The notes beneath the pieces are model-generated. The model did no database searches. It had not been told where the DNA came from and saw only the letters and a program-made list of their open reading frames with translations. The translations under genes were made by a program, and so were the position numbers. This document shows, in pieces, positions 1-6,276 of a stretch of 6,914 nucleotides of DNA. The DNA lies in contig CAMEPN010000095.1 of the NCBI GenBank assembly GCA_945931735.1, positions 1-6,914 of the forward strand, written 5' to 3'. Source of the DNA: an uncultured Clostridia bacterium (GTDB lineage: Bacteria > Bacillota > Clostridia > Oscillospirales > Ruminococcaceae). The first letter of the stretch is position 1. Every line of letters begins with the position of its first letter.

Positions 1-484
<484 letters not shown>

Positions 485-498
485 TCAATTTATCTTGT

Positions 499-1074
499 TT
501 AGTTTGCCACCGCTACCATTGCGAAGCGGATGACCTTGTCGTTTATCTTGTAGCCCTTTGCGAAGGTCTTTGCGACCTTACCGCTCTCCAGCCCGCTGTC
601 GTCAACGCGCTGAACAGCCTGATGAAGCGACGGATCGAAATCCGCGCCGTCGCTCTCGATCTCCTCAACTCCAAGCTCCTTTAACGTCGCCATGAAGCTG
701 TCGTAGATCATCTGAACGCCGTTTTTGTAGTTTTCGTCGGTGCAGTCCGCCTCGAGCGCTCTTACCAGATTATCCATAACCGGCAGGAACTGCGAGGTAA
801 CCGTTGTGATTATATCCGCGCGCAGGGCGTCCTTCTCGCGTGCGGAGCGCTTTCTGAAGTTGTCGTACTCCGCCATTGTTCTGAGCAGCTGATCCTTAAC
901 GGAAGCAAGCTCGGCAGCCACCTTTTCCGCCTCGCTGTCCTCGGTCGCGGCTTCCTCTGCGGGAGCCTCCTCGGCAGGAGTTTCCTCTGCCGCAGCTTCC
1001 GCGGTATCTGCTGCCGTTTCCTCGGCGGCGTCCTTTACAGCCTCCTCCTGCTGCAATTCTTCGCTATTTATCAT
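499..1074 (-). CDS. grpE: GrpE, nucleotide exchange factor for DnaK
   Basis: Homodimeric cytosolic co-chaperone that releases ADP from DnaK. The 191-residue length is typical. Residues ~5-50 form a very acidic, Ala/Glu/Pro-rich, probably disordered tail with imperfect EEAPAEEA-like repeats. A long helix follows (~50-95) carrying the family motif AEYDNFRKR (~68-76). The four-helix region follows, with QFLPVMDNL (~95-103), then FDPSLHQAV (~146-154) and the C-terminal beta-wing ending in GYKINDKVIRFAMV (~174-187). Most relatives have Pro or His where this one has Phe in IRFAM. The ATG at 1074 overlaps the hrcA end by 11 nt and has an AGAAGGA-type ribosome site just upstream inside hrcA, so translation is probably coupled. 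It sits between hrcA and dnaK, the standard Firmicutes order. The identification is secure. Confidence 0.98.
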   Translation of the reverse strand: MINSEELQQEEAVKDAAEETAADTAEAAAEETPAEEAPAEEAATEDSEAEKVAAELASVKDQLLRTMAEYDNFRKRSAREKDALRADIITTVTSQFLPVMDNLVRALEADCTDENYKNGVQMIYDSFMATLKELGVEEIESDGADFDPSLHQAVQRVDDSGLESGKVAKTFAKGYKINDKVIRFAMVAVAN

Positions 1075-2113
1075 TCTTGTCCTTCTCCTCGCTTTCTATC
1101 TGCGCGGGGCTTTCCTGCGAAAGCATTCGCGTAACCTTTCGGCTGAGATATTCTATATAGGGGATGACCTTGCGGTAATCCAGTCTTAACGGGCCTATGA
1201 CTCCAATGGTTCCTGCGGGTTTTCCGTTCTTGTAGTAATTCGCGCTGACCAGCGTCGAATTGGATATCGCAAAAACATTCGACTCCTCTCCGAAACGGAT
1301 ATTTATTCCCGAAAGCGCATTGTCGAGCAGACCCGAAAGCTCGCTTTTCTGCGAAAGGAACCTAACCACATCGTCCATCGGAAACTCGGTGCAGGCAAGG
1401 AGATTAGCCTCGCCCTTGACCTCGACGCTGTCCCTCATCATCTCCTCGGACAACTCATACACCGCATGAAGCAGCGGCGACAGCGACAGCATATATCCGC
1501 CGAGCGCCTGCGCGACCTTTTCGATGTACTCCTCGGACATATTCTCAAGGTTCACACCGCGAAGGTGATCGTTTAGGAAGCCCGTGAAATCCGCCATCTG
1601 CTCGTTCGTGAGGTCAAATTCCATGCGGCAGACCTTGTTCTTTATCGCGCCGTTTGAGGCGATAAGAAGCAGGACATACATCCGTCTGCCCGTCGGGATA
1701 ACGTCTACCTTCGTGATGACCGAGAACTTTGACGCGTGGTTCGTCGATATCGCGGCACACTTGGTTATCTCAGCAAGCGCCGTCGACGCATTCTCGACTA
1801 TCGCCTCGTCAGTCACCGCGCCGTCCGAAAGCAGGTCGTCTATCGCGGCGATCTCCTCCTCGTCGATAGGCTCGGGGGACATCAGATTGTCAATGTAGTA
1901 CCGAAATCCCTTGTAGGTCGGAACTCTTCCGGCGGAGGTGTGCGGGTGATCGAGATAGCCCTCCTGCTCGAGAGCCGCCATTGTGTTTCTGATAGTAGCC
2001 GAGGATACCGAAATATCGTCCCTTTCCGCGAGAGCCTTTGAACCGACAGGTTCGCCTGTCCGAATATACTCGTCAACTATCGTCGCAAGTATTTTCATTG
2101 CTCTTGTATCCAC
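1064..2113 (-). CDS. hrcA: HrcA, heat-inducible transcription repressor
   Basis: Represses class I heat-shock operons by binding CIRCE; in studied Firmicutes its activity depends on GroEL/ES. The N-terminal winged-helix domain includes EYIRTGEPVGSKAL, SSATIRNTMAALEQEGYL and HTSAGRVPTYKGFRYYID (first ~75 residues). The GAF-like core and dimerisation region follow, ending in the family motif IGPLRLDYRKVIPYIEYLS. After this comes a charged tail of about 20 residues that overlaps the start of grpE. I prefer the GTG at 2113 (349 residues): AAAGGA stands eight bases before it, and it gives the short lead of about eight residues before KIL that the family shows. An in-frame ATG at 2122 (352 residues) is possible, but purines abut it directly. 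An upstream GTG at 2161 lies inside CIRCE with almost no leader and is unlikely. It is the first gene of the operon and should repress itself. Confidence 0.96.
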   Translation of the reverse strand: MDTRAMKILATIVDEYIRTGEPVGSKALAERDDISVSSATIRNTMAALEQEGYLDHPHTSAGRVPTYKGFRYYIDNLMSPEPIDEEEIAAIDDLLSDGAVTDEAIVENASTALAEITKCAAISTNHASKFSVITKVDVIPTGRRMYVLLLIASNGAIKNKVCRMEFDLTNEQMADFTGFLNDHLRGVNLENMSEEYIEKVAQALGGYMLSLSPLLHAVYELSEEMMRDSVEVKGEANLLACTEFPMDDVVRFLSQKSELSGLLDNALSGINIRFGEESNVFAISNSTLVSANYYKNGKPAGTIGVIGPLRLDYRKVIPYIEYLSRKVTRMLSQESPAQIESEEKDKNDK

Positions 2114-2121
2114 GTCGACCA

Positions 2122-2127
2122 TCCTTT
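2122..2127 (-). promoter_or_regulatory. Probable ribosome binding site deciding the hrcA start
   Basis: The minus strand reads AAAGGA, with eight bases before the GTG at 2113. The same bases touch or overlap the ATG at 2120-2122, which is too close to serve that codon. This is the main reason for preferring the GTG. Without N-terminal protein data the choice stays open by three codons. Confidence 0.55.
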
Positions 2128-2154
2128 CCGTCTTTTTCCGAATATCCTTTCGGT

Positions 2155-2181
2155 TTAGCACTCATGCTCTCTGAGTGCTAA
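2155..2181. promoter_or_regulatory. CIRCE operator (HrcA binding site)
   Basis: TTAGCACTC, nine bases, then GAGTGCTAA: a perfect match to the 9-9-9 CIRCE inverted repeat with no mismatch in either arm. It lies directly downstream of the minus-strand -10 element, so the predicted transcription start falls in its promoter-proximal arm. HrcA bound here would block initiation of hrcA-grpE-dnaK. CIRCE is also transcribed into the leader, where it can fold into a hairpin at the extreme 5' end of the mRNA. Confidence 0.98.
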
Positions 2182-2185
2182 ATAT

Positions 2186-2214
2186 AATTTATCATGTTTT
2201 TAACGATTTGTCAA
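2186..2214 (-). promoter_or_regulatory. Sigma-A-type promoter of the hrcA operon
   Basis: On the minus strand, TTGACA (2209-2214) is followed by a 17-base spacer and TAAATT (2186-2191), preceded by TGA, giving an extended -10 (TGN). The predicted start is about 2179-2180, inside CIRCE. Upstream, at 2218-2232, a run of T then A tracts could act as an UP element. The perfect -35, ideal spacing and position next to CIRCE make this a strong call. Confidence 0.92.
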
Positions 2215-2217
2215 GTG

Positions 2218-2232
2218 TTTTTTGAAAAAAAA
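2218..2232 (-). promoter_or_regulatory. AT tract upstream of the hrcA promoter, possible UP element
   Basis: Six T, one G and eight A on the plus strand form a near-perfect AT palindrome immediately upstream of the hrcA -35 box, where the alpha C-terminal domain of RNA polymerase would contact DNA. The tract is seen directly; the UP-element role is inference from position and composition. The divergent promoter is about 90 bases further away, so it probably does not act there. Confidence 0.4.
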
Positions 2233-2319
2233 GCGACAAACCCGCAGATATTTTTTAATAACTATTTATGCAATATTACTATCATACGCAGAAAATGGCT
2301 TTATTATGCGATTTGTGGC

Positions 2320-2348
2320 TTGACATTATTTTCTTTTGAGAGTATAAT
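2320..2348 (+). promoter_or_regulatory. Consensus sigma-A promoter of the radical SAM gene
   Basis: TTGACA (2320-2325), a 17-base spacer, and TATAAT (2343-2348): both hexamers match the consensus exactly. The predicted start is near 2355, giving a leader of about 32 nt. The leader ends in GGGGTGAT (2376-2383), a Shine-Dalgarno-like stretch shortly before the ATG at 2387. No operator is evident, so expression may be constitutive. Confidence 0.92.
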
Positions 2349-2386
2349 GTTCATATAAAGGCAAAACAAGTGAACGGGGTGATAAA

Positions 2387-3247
2387 ATGCATTTTGTCCG
2401 CGCGAAAGGCATATTATCCGCTGCAAACGGTATGAACGTTTACCGCGGCTGTCTGCACGGCTGCATTTACTGCGACGCGAGGAGCGACTGCTATAATATG
2501 CCGCACGCTTTCGAGGATATCGAGGTCAAGGAAAACGCGCCCGAGCTTTTGGCAGCCGCGCTGCGTTCAAAGCGCCGCCGCTGCATGATAGGCACGGGCG
2601 CAATGAGCGACCCGTATATCCCATTGGAAAAGGAGCTGAATATCACCCGACGCTGCCTTGAAATTATTGAGCGGGAGCGCTTCGGCGTTTCCGTGCTGAC
2701 AAAATCCGACCTTATCCTGCGCGACATTGACCTTATTGATAGCATCAACAACCACGCGAAAGCGGTGGTACAGATGACCGTTACCACTGCCGACGAGCGG
2801 CTCTGCCGCATTGTTGAGCCGAACGTCTGCACCTCGCAGCGGCGGTTCGAGGTGCTGGCGGAAATGCGCGAGCGCGGTATCCCGACGGTGCTGTGGCTTT
2901 CGCCGCTGCTTCCTTATATAAATGACACCGAAGAAAACGTCCGCCGGATAGTCCGCTCCGCAGCCGAGGCTGGCTGCTGCGGGATAATTTCCTTCGGCAT
3001 GGGATTAACGCTCCGCAGCGGGGACAGGGAGCACTATTACGCCGCGCTTGACAAGCACTTCCCACAGCTTAAGGAGCGCTATATCCGCGAATACGGGAAC
3101 GCCTACGGGCTGCCCTCGCCGAACAGCGCGGCGCTTTGGCGGGTTTTCACTTCCGAGTGCGAGCGCGCGCATATCAAATACGACATGAAAAGCATTTTTG
3201 AATATATCAACACCTTTGAAGAGGACGAGCAGCTCACGCTTTTTTAA
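2387..3247 (+). CDS. Radical SAM protein, spore photoproduct lyase-like family (COG1533 type)
   Basis: Predicted iron-sulphur enzyme of 286 residues that would cleave S-adenosylmethionine to start radical chemistry; the substrate is unknown. The cluster motif Cys22-x3-Cys26-x2-Cys29 lies in YRGCLHGCIYCDA near the N-terminus. Typical follow-on motifs of this family are GTGAMSDPYIPLE (~68-80), VLTKSDLILRD (~102-112), MTVTTADERLCRIVEP (~129-144) and IPTVLWLSPLLPYINDTEENV (~165-185). True spore photoproduct lyase (SplB) is longer (~340 residues) and has about 90 residues before the Cys motif. This protein starts almost at the motif, so it should not be called SplB. The ATG at 2387 follows a good ribosome site, a consensus promoter lies upstream, and a hairpin follows the stop, so it is a one-gene unit. 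It is divergent from hrcA and convergent with gpmI. The family is confident; a DNA- or RNA-repair or modification role is only a guess. Confidence 0.9.
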   Translation: MHFVRAKGILSAANGMNVYRGCLHGCIYCDARSDCYNMPHAFEDIEVKENAPELLAAALRSKRRRCMIGTGAMSDPYIPLEKELNITRRCLEIIERERFGVSVLTKSDLILRDIDLIDSINNHAKAVVQMTVTTADERLCRIVEPNVCTSQRRFEVLAEMRERGIPTVLWLSPLLPYINDTEENVRRIVRSAAEAGCCGIISFGMGLTLRSGDREHYYAALDKHFPQLKERYIREYGNAYGLPSPNSAALWRVFTSECERAHIKYDMKSIFEYINTFEEDEQLTLF

Positions 3248-3264
3248 CATTTCAACACACAAAA

Positions 3265-3288
3265 GACCCGCAGCCGAAACTGCGGGTC
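3265..3288. terminator. Hairpin between convergent genes, probable bidirectional terminator
   Basis: GACCCGCAG, a six-base loop, then CTGCGGGTC make a perfect 9-bp GC-rich stem in the 60-base gap between the radical SAM gene and gpmI. On the minus strand it is followed by TTTTGTGTGTT, a fair U-tract for ending the glycolytic transcript. On the plus strand the tail AATGTTATTT is weaker. An outer pair, TAACATT (3245-3251) and AATGTTA (3289-3295), could extend the structure across the radical SAM stop codon. Confidence 0.85.
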
Positions 3289-3307
3289 AATGTTATTTAA
3301 ATGAAAA

Positions 3308-4885
3308 TCAGATCATGCTGTCTTCCCAGCATTCGGGAGCGGTCAGACCGAACATCTTAACGATAGTCGGCGCAACGTTCGCAAGACCGTAATTTCCGTC
3401 CTTTATGGTGTACTTAACGTCCTTGTCGTAGATGATGAAAGGAACGGGGTTGAGCGAGTGAGCCGTTCTGACCTGAACGCCGCCCTTCTTGTTCTTTTCG
3501 AGCATCTCGTCTGCATTGCCGTGGTCGGCAGTTACACAGAGCGTAACGCCGTATTCGTCGCAGACCTTCATCAGACGCGCAAGCGCAAGGTCGACGCTCT
3601 CTACGCCGATGATCGTCGCGTCCATGCTTCCGGTATGACCTACCATGTCGCCGTTCGGGAAGTTGCAGCGCAGGAAGTCGTACTTCTTCGACTTGATAGC
3701 CTCGATAAGCTTGTCGGTTATCTCCGCGGACTTCATCCACGGACGCTCGTCAAAGGAAACATTGTCGGAGGGTATCTCAACGTAGGTTTCAAGCTCCTCG
3801 CTGAACTTGCCGCTCTTGTTTCCGTTCCAGAAATAGGTAACATGGCCGTACTTCTGCGTTTCAGAAATCGCGTACTCGTTCATTCCCGCCGCAACGAACA
3901 CCTCTGTCATGGTGTTTGTGATCTCGGGGGGATTTACGAGGAAGCGCTGCGGAAGCTTGAGGTCGCCGTCATACTGGAGCATACCTGCGTAGCAAACGTC
4001 GGGCTTCGGGCCTCTGTCAAAGTAGTTGAACTCGTCCATATCGAACGCCATGGACAGCTCGATAGCGCGGTCGCCGCGGAAATTGTATAGGATAACGCTG
4101 TCGCCGTCAACGATCTTTCCGACAGGCTCGCCATTCTCTGCGATAACGAATGCAGGCAGATCCTGATCTACCATGCCTGTTTCCTCACGAAGGGTCGTGT
4201 ATGCCTCCATAGCGGAGCCGAACTGTCTGCCCTCTCCCTTTACATGGGTCTTCCAGCCAAGCTCTACCATCGGCCAGTCGGCCTGATAACGATCCATTGT
4301 TATCTTCATACGTCCGCCGCCGGAAGCGATCTTGCCGTCAAAGGTAGCGTCGTTAAGCTCAGCAAGAACGTCCTCCATCTGCTGTATATAGGTCGCGCCT
4401 GTTGTAGGAGGAACGTCACGACCGTCAAGCAGCGCGTGGATCCTTACCTTGGAAACGCCCTCTTCCTTTGCCTTTTTAATCATATTGATAAGGTGGGAGA
4501 TATTCGCGTGAACGTTGCCGTCGGACAGCAGACCGATAAAGTGCATCGTGCTGTTCTTGGACTTAACATTCTCGACAAGCTCCTTCCATGCTTCGGAGCT
4601 GTACATCTTGCCGCTTTCGATAGACTCGTTTACGAGCTTTGCGCCCTGAGAGTAGATCTGACCGCAGCCGAGCGCGTTGTGGCCTACCTCGGAGTTGCCC
4701 ATGTCGTCGTCTGTGGGCAGTCCGACTGCGCCGCCGTGAGCCTTTAAGCGGGTGTTGGGGCAGTTAGCAAGGAGCCAGTCCAGCGTGGGTGTATTTGCCT
4801 CTGTAACAGCGTCGCCAAGACCTGTCTTGGAAAAGCCGACGCCGTCCATTACTACCAATAATACGGGTTTTGCCATAGTATTCAT
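3308..4885 (-). CDS. gpmI: 2,3-bisphosphoglycerate-independent phosphoglycerate mutase
   Basis: Cytosolic glycolytic enzyme converting 3-phosphoglycerate to 2-phosphoglycerate, using two metal ions (usually Mn) and a phosphoserine intermediate. The 525-residue length is normal. It has the alkaline phosphatase-like metal motif VMDGVG (Asp14) and the catalytic serine motif DMGNSEVGH (Ser65). Next come the substrate-binding stretches HALLDGRDVPP and GRMKITMDRY, then PNGDMVGHTG and the second metal site TADHGNADEM, followed by a later His in RTAHSLNPVPF. The ATG at 4885 shares one base with the stop of the upstream membrane gene (TAATG), which favours reinitiation and this start. An ATG at 4876 would also give a normal N-terminus (MAKPVLLVV). 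AAAGGA at 4888-4893 is closer than ideal for the first and a little far for the second. It is the last gene of the pgk-tpiA-orf-gpmI group and is followed by a terminator hairpin. The identification is secure. Confidence 0.97.
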   Translation of the reverse strand: MNTMAKPVLLVVMDGVGFSKTGLGDAVTEANTPTLDWLLANCPNTRLKAHGGAVGLPTDDDMGNSEVGHNALGCGQIYSQGAKLVNESIESGKMYSSEAWKELVENVKSKNSTMHFIGLLSDGNVHANISHLINMIKKAKEEGVSKVRIHALLDGRDVPPTTGATYIQQMEDVLAELNDATFDGKIASGGGRMKITMDRYQADWPMVELGWKTHVKGEGRQFGSAMEAYTTLREETGMVDQDLPAFVIAENGEPVGKIVDGDSVILYNFRGDRAIELSMAFDMDEFNYFDRGPKPDVCYAGMLQYDGDLKLPQRFLVNPPEITNTMTEVFVAAGMNEYAISETQKYGHVTYFWNGNKSGKFSEELETYVEIPSDNVSFDERPWMKSAEITDKLIEAIKSKKYDFLRCNFPNGDMVGHTGSMDATIIGVESVDLALARLMKVCDEYGVTLCVTADHGNADEMLEKNKKGGVQVRTAHSLNPVPFIIYDKDVKYTIKDGNYGLANVAPTIVKMFGLTAPECWEDSMI

Positions 4886-5391
4886 TATCCTTTCGAGAAA
4901 TTGTTTTCCTTTTCGCCGAAACGCATAATGCAGTATGCGCAGGGCAGAAGCGCCAATCCTGCCGCAAGGAAAATAAGCAGGAATGTATCAATAAACTGCA
5001 CCGAGTTTTCGTGCAATCCCGCAAGATAGACAGCGTTCACGCCGTTTAATCTGCCGGCAACGGCAGAGTAATAGACGCAGGAGATCGCTTTGGTCAGCCT
5101 GTCTGCAAGAAATGCACCAACGCAAAACAGCACGGTAAGCACTCCAAAAGTTCTGTCCGCTCGTTTTCTCAGCGTAAGGTTAAGCGCAGCCGACAGCACA
5201 AACGTTCCCACGACCGCAATAACAATTGCAGGCGAGATGATTGGCTTCATCTGCTCGATTTCCTCCCAAACGCCGAAAATGCTCCATATGGGCTTCTGAA
5301 TTACATACCCCGCCATAAACAGCACGAAATATGCTCCGTGCAGAGCGAGAGAAACGTTGAGCAGGACTGTCGCTGTCTTTTTCGGGTTCAC
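4885..5391 (-). CDS. Small four-helix membrane protein of unknown function in the glycolytic operon
   Basis: I do not recognise a family. From the GTG at 5391 it is 168 residues. Four hydrophobic segments are visible (numbered from the GTG at 5400): ~12-34, ~56-77, ~84-103 and ~136-158. The basic residues KK near the N-terminus, RKRADR between helices 2 and 3, and a charged C-terminal tail all fall on one side. The positive-inside rule then gives N-in/C-in topology with an outer loop at ~107-135. A Trp-containing stretch between helices 1 and 2 (IWSIFGVWEEIE) may lie along the membrane. No metal site, catalytic motif or transporter signature was seen, and there is no signal peptide cleavage site. 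The GTG at 5391 has AAAGG and GGGTGG upstream; the GTG at 5400 directly abuts purines and is less likely. It begins 30 nt after tpiA, and its TAA overlaps the gpmI ATG by one base, so it is surely co-transcribed. That it is a real gene is well supported; its role is unknown. Confidence 0.8.
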   Translation of the reverse strand: MNPKKTATVLLNVSLALHGAYFVLFMAGYVIQKPIWSIFGVWEEIEQMKPIISPAIVIAVVGTFVLSAALNLTLRKRADRTFGVLTVLFCVGAFLADRLTKAISCVYYSAVAGRLNGVNAVYLAGLHENSVQFIDTFLLIFLAAGLALLPCAYCIMRFGEKENNFSKG

Positions 5392-5396
5392 GAAAA

Positions 5397-5405
5397 CCAC
5401 CCTTT
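5397..5405 (-). promoter_or_regulatory. Ribosome binding site deciding the membrane protein start
   Basis: The minus strand reads AAAGGGTGG, five bases before the GTG at 5391. A GTG at 5400 lies inside this stretch and would have no usable spacing. This favours the start three codons downstream. Confidence 0.5.
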
Positions 5406-5421
5406 CAAAGCAGGTTTTTTA

Positions 5422-6195
5422 TCAGCCGTTTACAGCCGCCTTGATTATCGTGGTGAAGTCGGCAGCCTTAAGGGAAGCGCCGCCGATAAGACCGCCGTCA
5501 ACGTTGGTCTTGGAAAGAAGCTCGGCAGCGTTGCCTGCGTTCATAGAGCCGCCGTACTGGATAGTAACCGCTTCCGCAACATCAGCGCCGTACAGCTTTG
5601 CAAGAGTAGCGCGGATAAATGCGCAGACCTCCTCCGCCTGATCTGCGGTAGCTGTCTTGCCTGTTCCGATAGCCCAAACCGGCTCGTAAGCGATAACGCA
5701 CTTCTTGAGGTCGTCAGCGGAGATAGAGAAGAAATCAAGCTTTATCTGGCGCGCGATAACTTCCTCTGTGATATTGCACTCGCGCTCCCACAGCAGCTCG
5801 CCAACGCATACGATGGGCTTAAGTCCTGCCGCAAGGGCAGCCTTTGTTCTCTTGTTTACGGTTTCGTCGGTTTCGTTGAAATACTGGCGGCGCTCGGAGT
5901 GACCGAGTACAACATACTCAACGCCCATTTCAGCGAGCATATCCGCGGAAATTTCGCCGGTGAATGCGCCGCTCTTCTCAAAGTGGCAGTTCTCAGCACC
6001 GATCTTGATGTTGGTGCCTGCCGTTGCGGCGAGAGCTGTTTCAAGGTTGGTGAAAGGAACGCAGGCTACTACCTCGACGTCCTTTACGTCAGCTACCATG
6101 GGCTTAAGCTCCTCAAGCAGAGCCTTTGCCTCGGGGCGGGTCTTGTTCATCTTCCAGTTGCCTGCGATTATAGCTTTTCTTACGTTCTTCTTCAT
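5422..6195 (-). CDS. tpiA: Triosephosphate isomerase
   Basis: Cytosolic TIM-barrel enzyme interconverting dihydroxyacetone phosphate and glyceraldehyde 3-phosphate, normally a dimer. It is 257 residues, close to the usual ~250. All active-site elements are present: Lys15 in GNWKMN, His99 in VLGHSERR, and the catalytic base Glu171 in AYEPVWAIGTGK, which also holds the mobile loop 6. The phosphate-binding YGGSM and VDGGLIGGASL loops lie near the C-terminus. In the last, a Gly stands where Ala is common (DGALVGG); this is conservative. The ATG at 6195 is preceded by a strong AGGAGG at 6206-6211. tpiA follows pgk by 81 nt, with a hairpin in between, and precedes the membrane gene by 30 nt. The order pgk-tpiA-gpmI is the common Firmicutes glycolytic arrangement. 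The identification is secure. Confidence 0.98.
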   Translation of the reverse strand: MKKNVRKAIIAGNWKMNKTRPEAKALLEELKPMVADVKDVEVVACVPFTNLETALAATAGTNIKIGAENCHFEKSGAFTGEISADMLAEMGVEYVVLGHSERRQYFNETDETVNKRTKAALAAGLKPIVCVGELLWERECNITEEVIARQIKLDFFSISADDLKKCVIAYEPVWAIGTGKTATADQAEEVCAFIRATLAKLYGADVAEAVTIQYGGSMNAGNAAELLSKTNVDGGLIGGASLKAADFTTIIKAAVNG

Positions 6196-6205
6196 GTTAT
6201 ATGAT

Positions 6206-6211
6206 CCTCCT
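6206..6211 (-). promoter_or_regulatory. Ribosome binding site of tpiA
   Basis: A perfect AGGAGG on the minus strand, ten bases before the ATG at 6195. It sits shortly downstream of the pgk-tpiA hairpin and outside its stem, so it stays accessible when the hairpin forms. Confidence 0.8.
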
Positions 6212-6234
6212 GTATTTATTACAAATCAACACAA

Positions 6235-6264
6235 TATAAGGCGGAGTTGTTCCCCCGCCTTATA
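6235..6264 (-). terminator. 10-bp hairpin between pgk and tpiA; partial terminator or processing stem
   Basis: TATAAGGCGG and CCGCCTTATA pair perfectly around a ten-base loop. On the transcribed minus strand it is followed by TTGTGTTGATTTG, which is U-rich but interrupted, so it does not look like an efficient full terminator. No convincing promoter was found between it and tpiA, so transcripts from pgk must pass it. It may attenuate, or stabilise the 3' end of a pgk mRNA after cleavage. The stem is certain; the function is inferred. Confidence 0.6.
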
Positions 6265-6276
6265 GCGTCAAAATAA

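Noticed and set aside
2262..2312. Near-repeated TTATGCAA / TTATGCGA words and a TTGCAT...TATCTG pair upstream of hrcA, considered as a second promoter or operator
   Set aside because: The words are short and imperfect in AT-rich DNA, and the -10 match is poor; the promoter at 2186-2214 suffices.
2349..2375. GTTCA ... TGAAC inverted repeat around the radical SAM transcription start, considered as a LexA/DinR-type operator
   Set aside because: The arms are only 5 bp and 17 bases apart; the Firmicutes LexA site has GAAC and GTTC four bases apart. Likely chance.
3458..4747. Two plus-strand open frames (210 and 167 codons) opposite gpmI
   Set aside because: gpmI is intact and fully conserved across this range. 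The antisense frames have no ribosome site or family motif.
5338..6204. An 867-nt plus-strand open frame (288 codons) lying opposite tpiA and part of the membrane gene
   Set aside because: tpiA on the other strand has complete catalytic motifs and a strong ribosome site. The antisense product is Cys/Leu-rich without recognisable motifs and is explained by codon bias.
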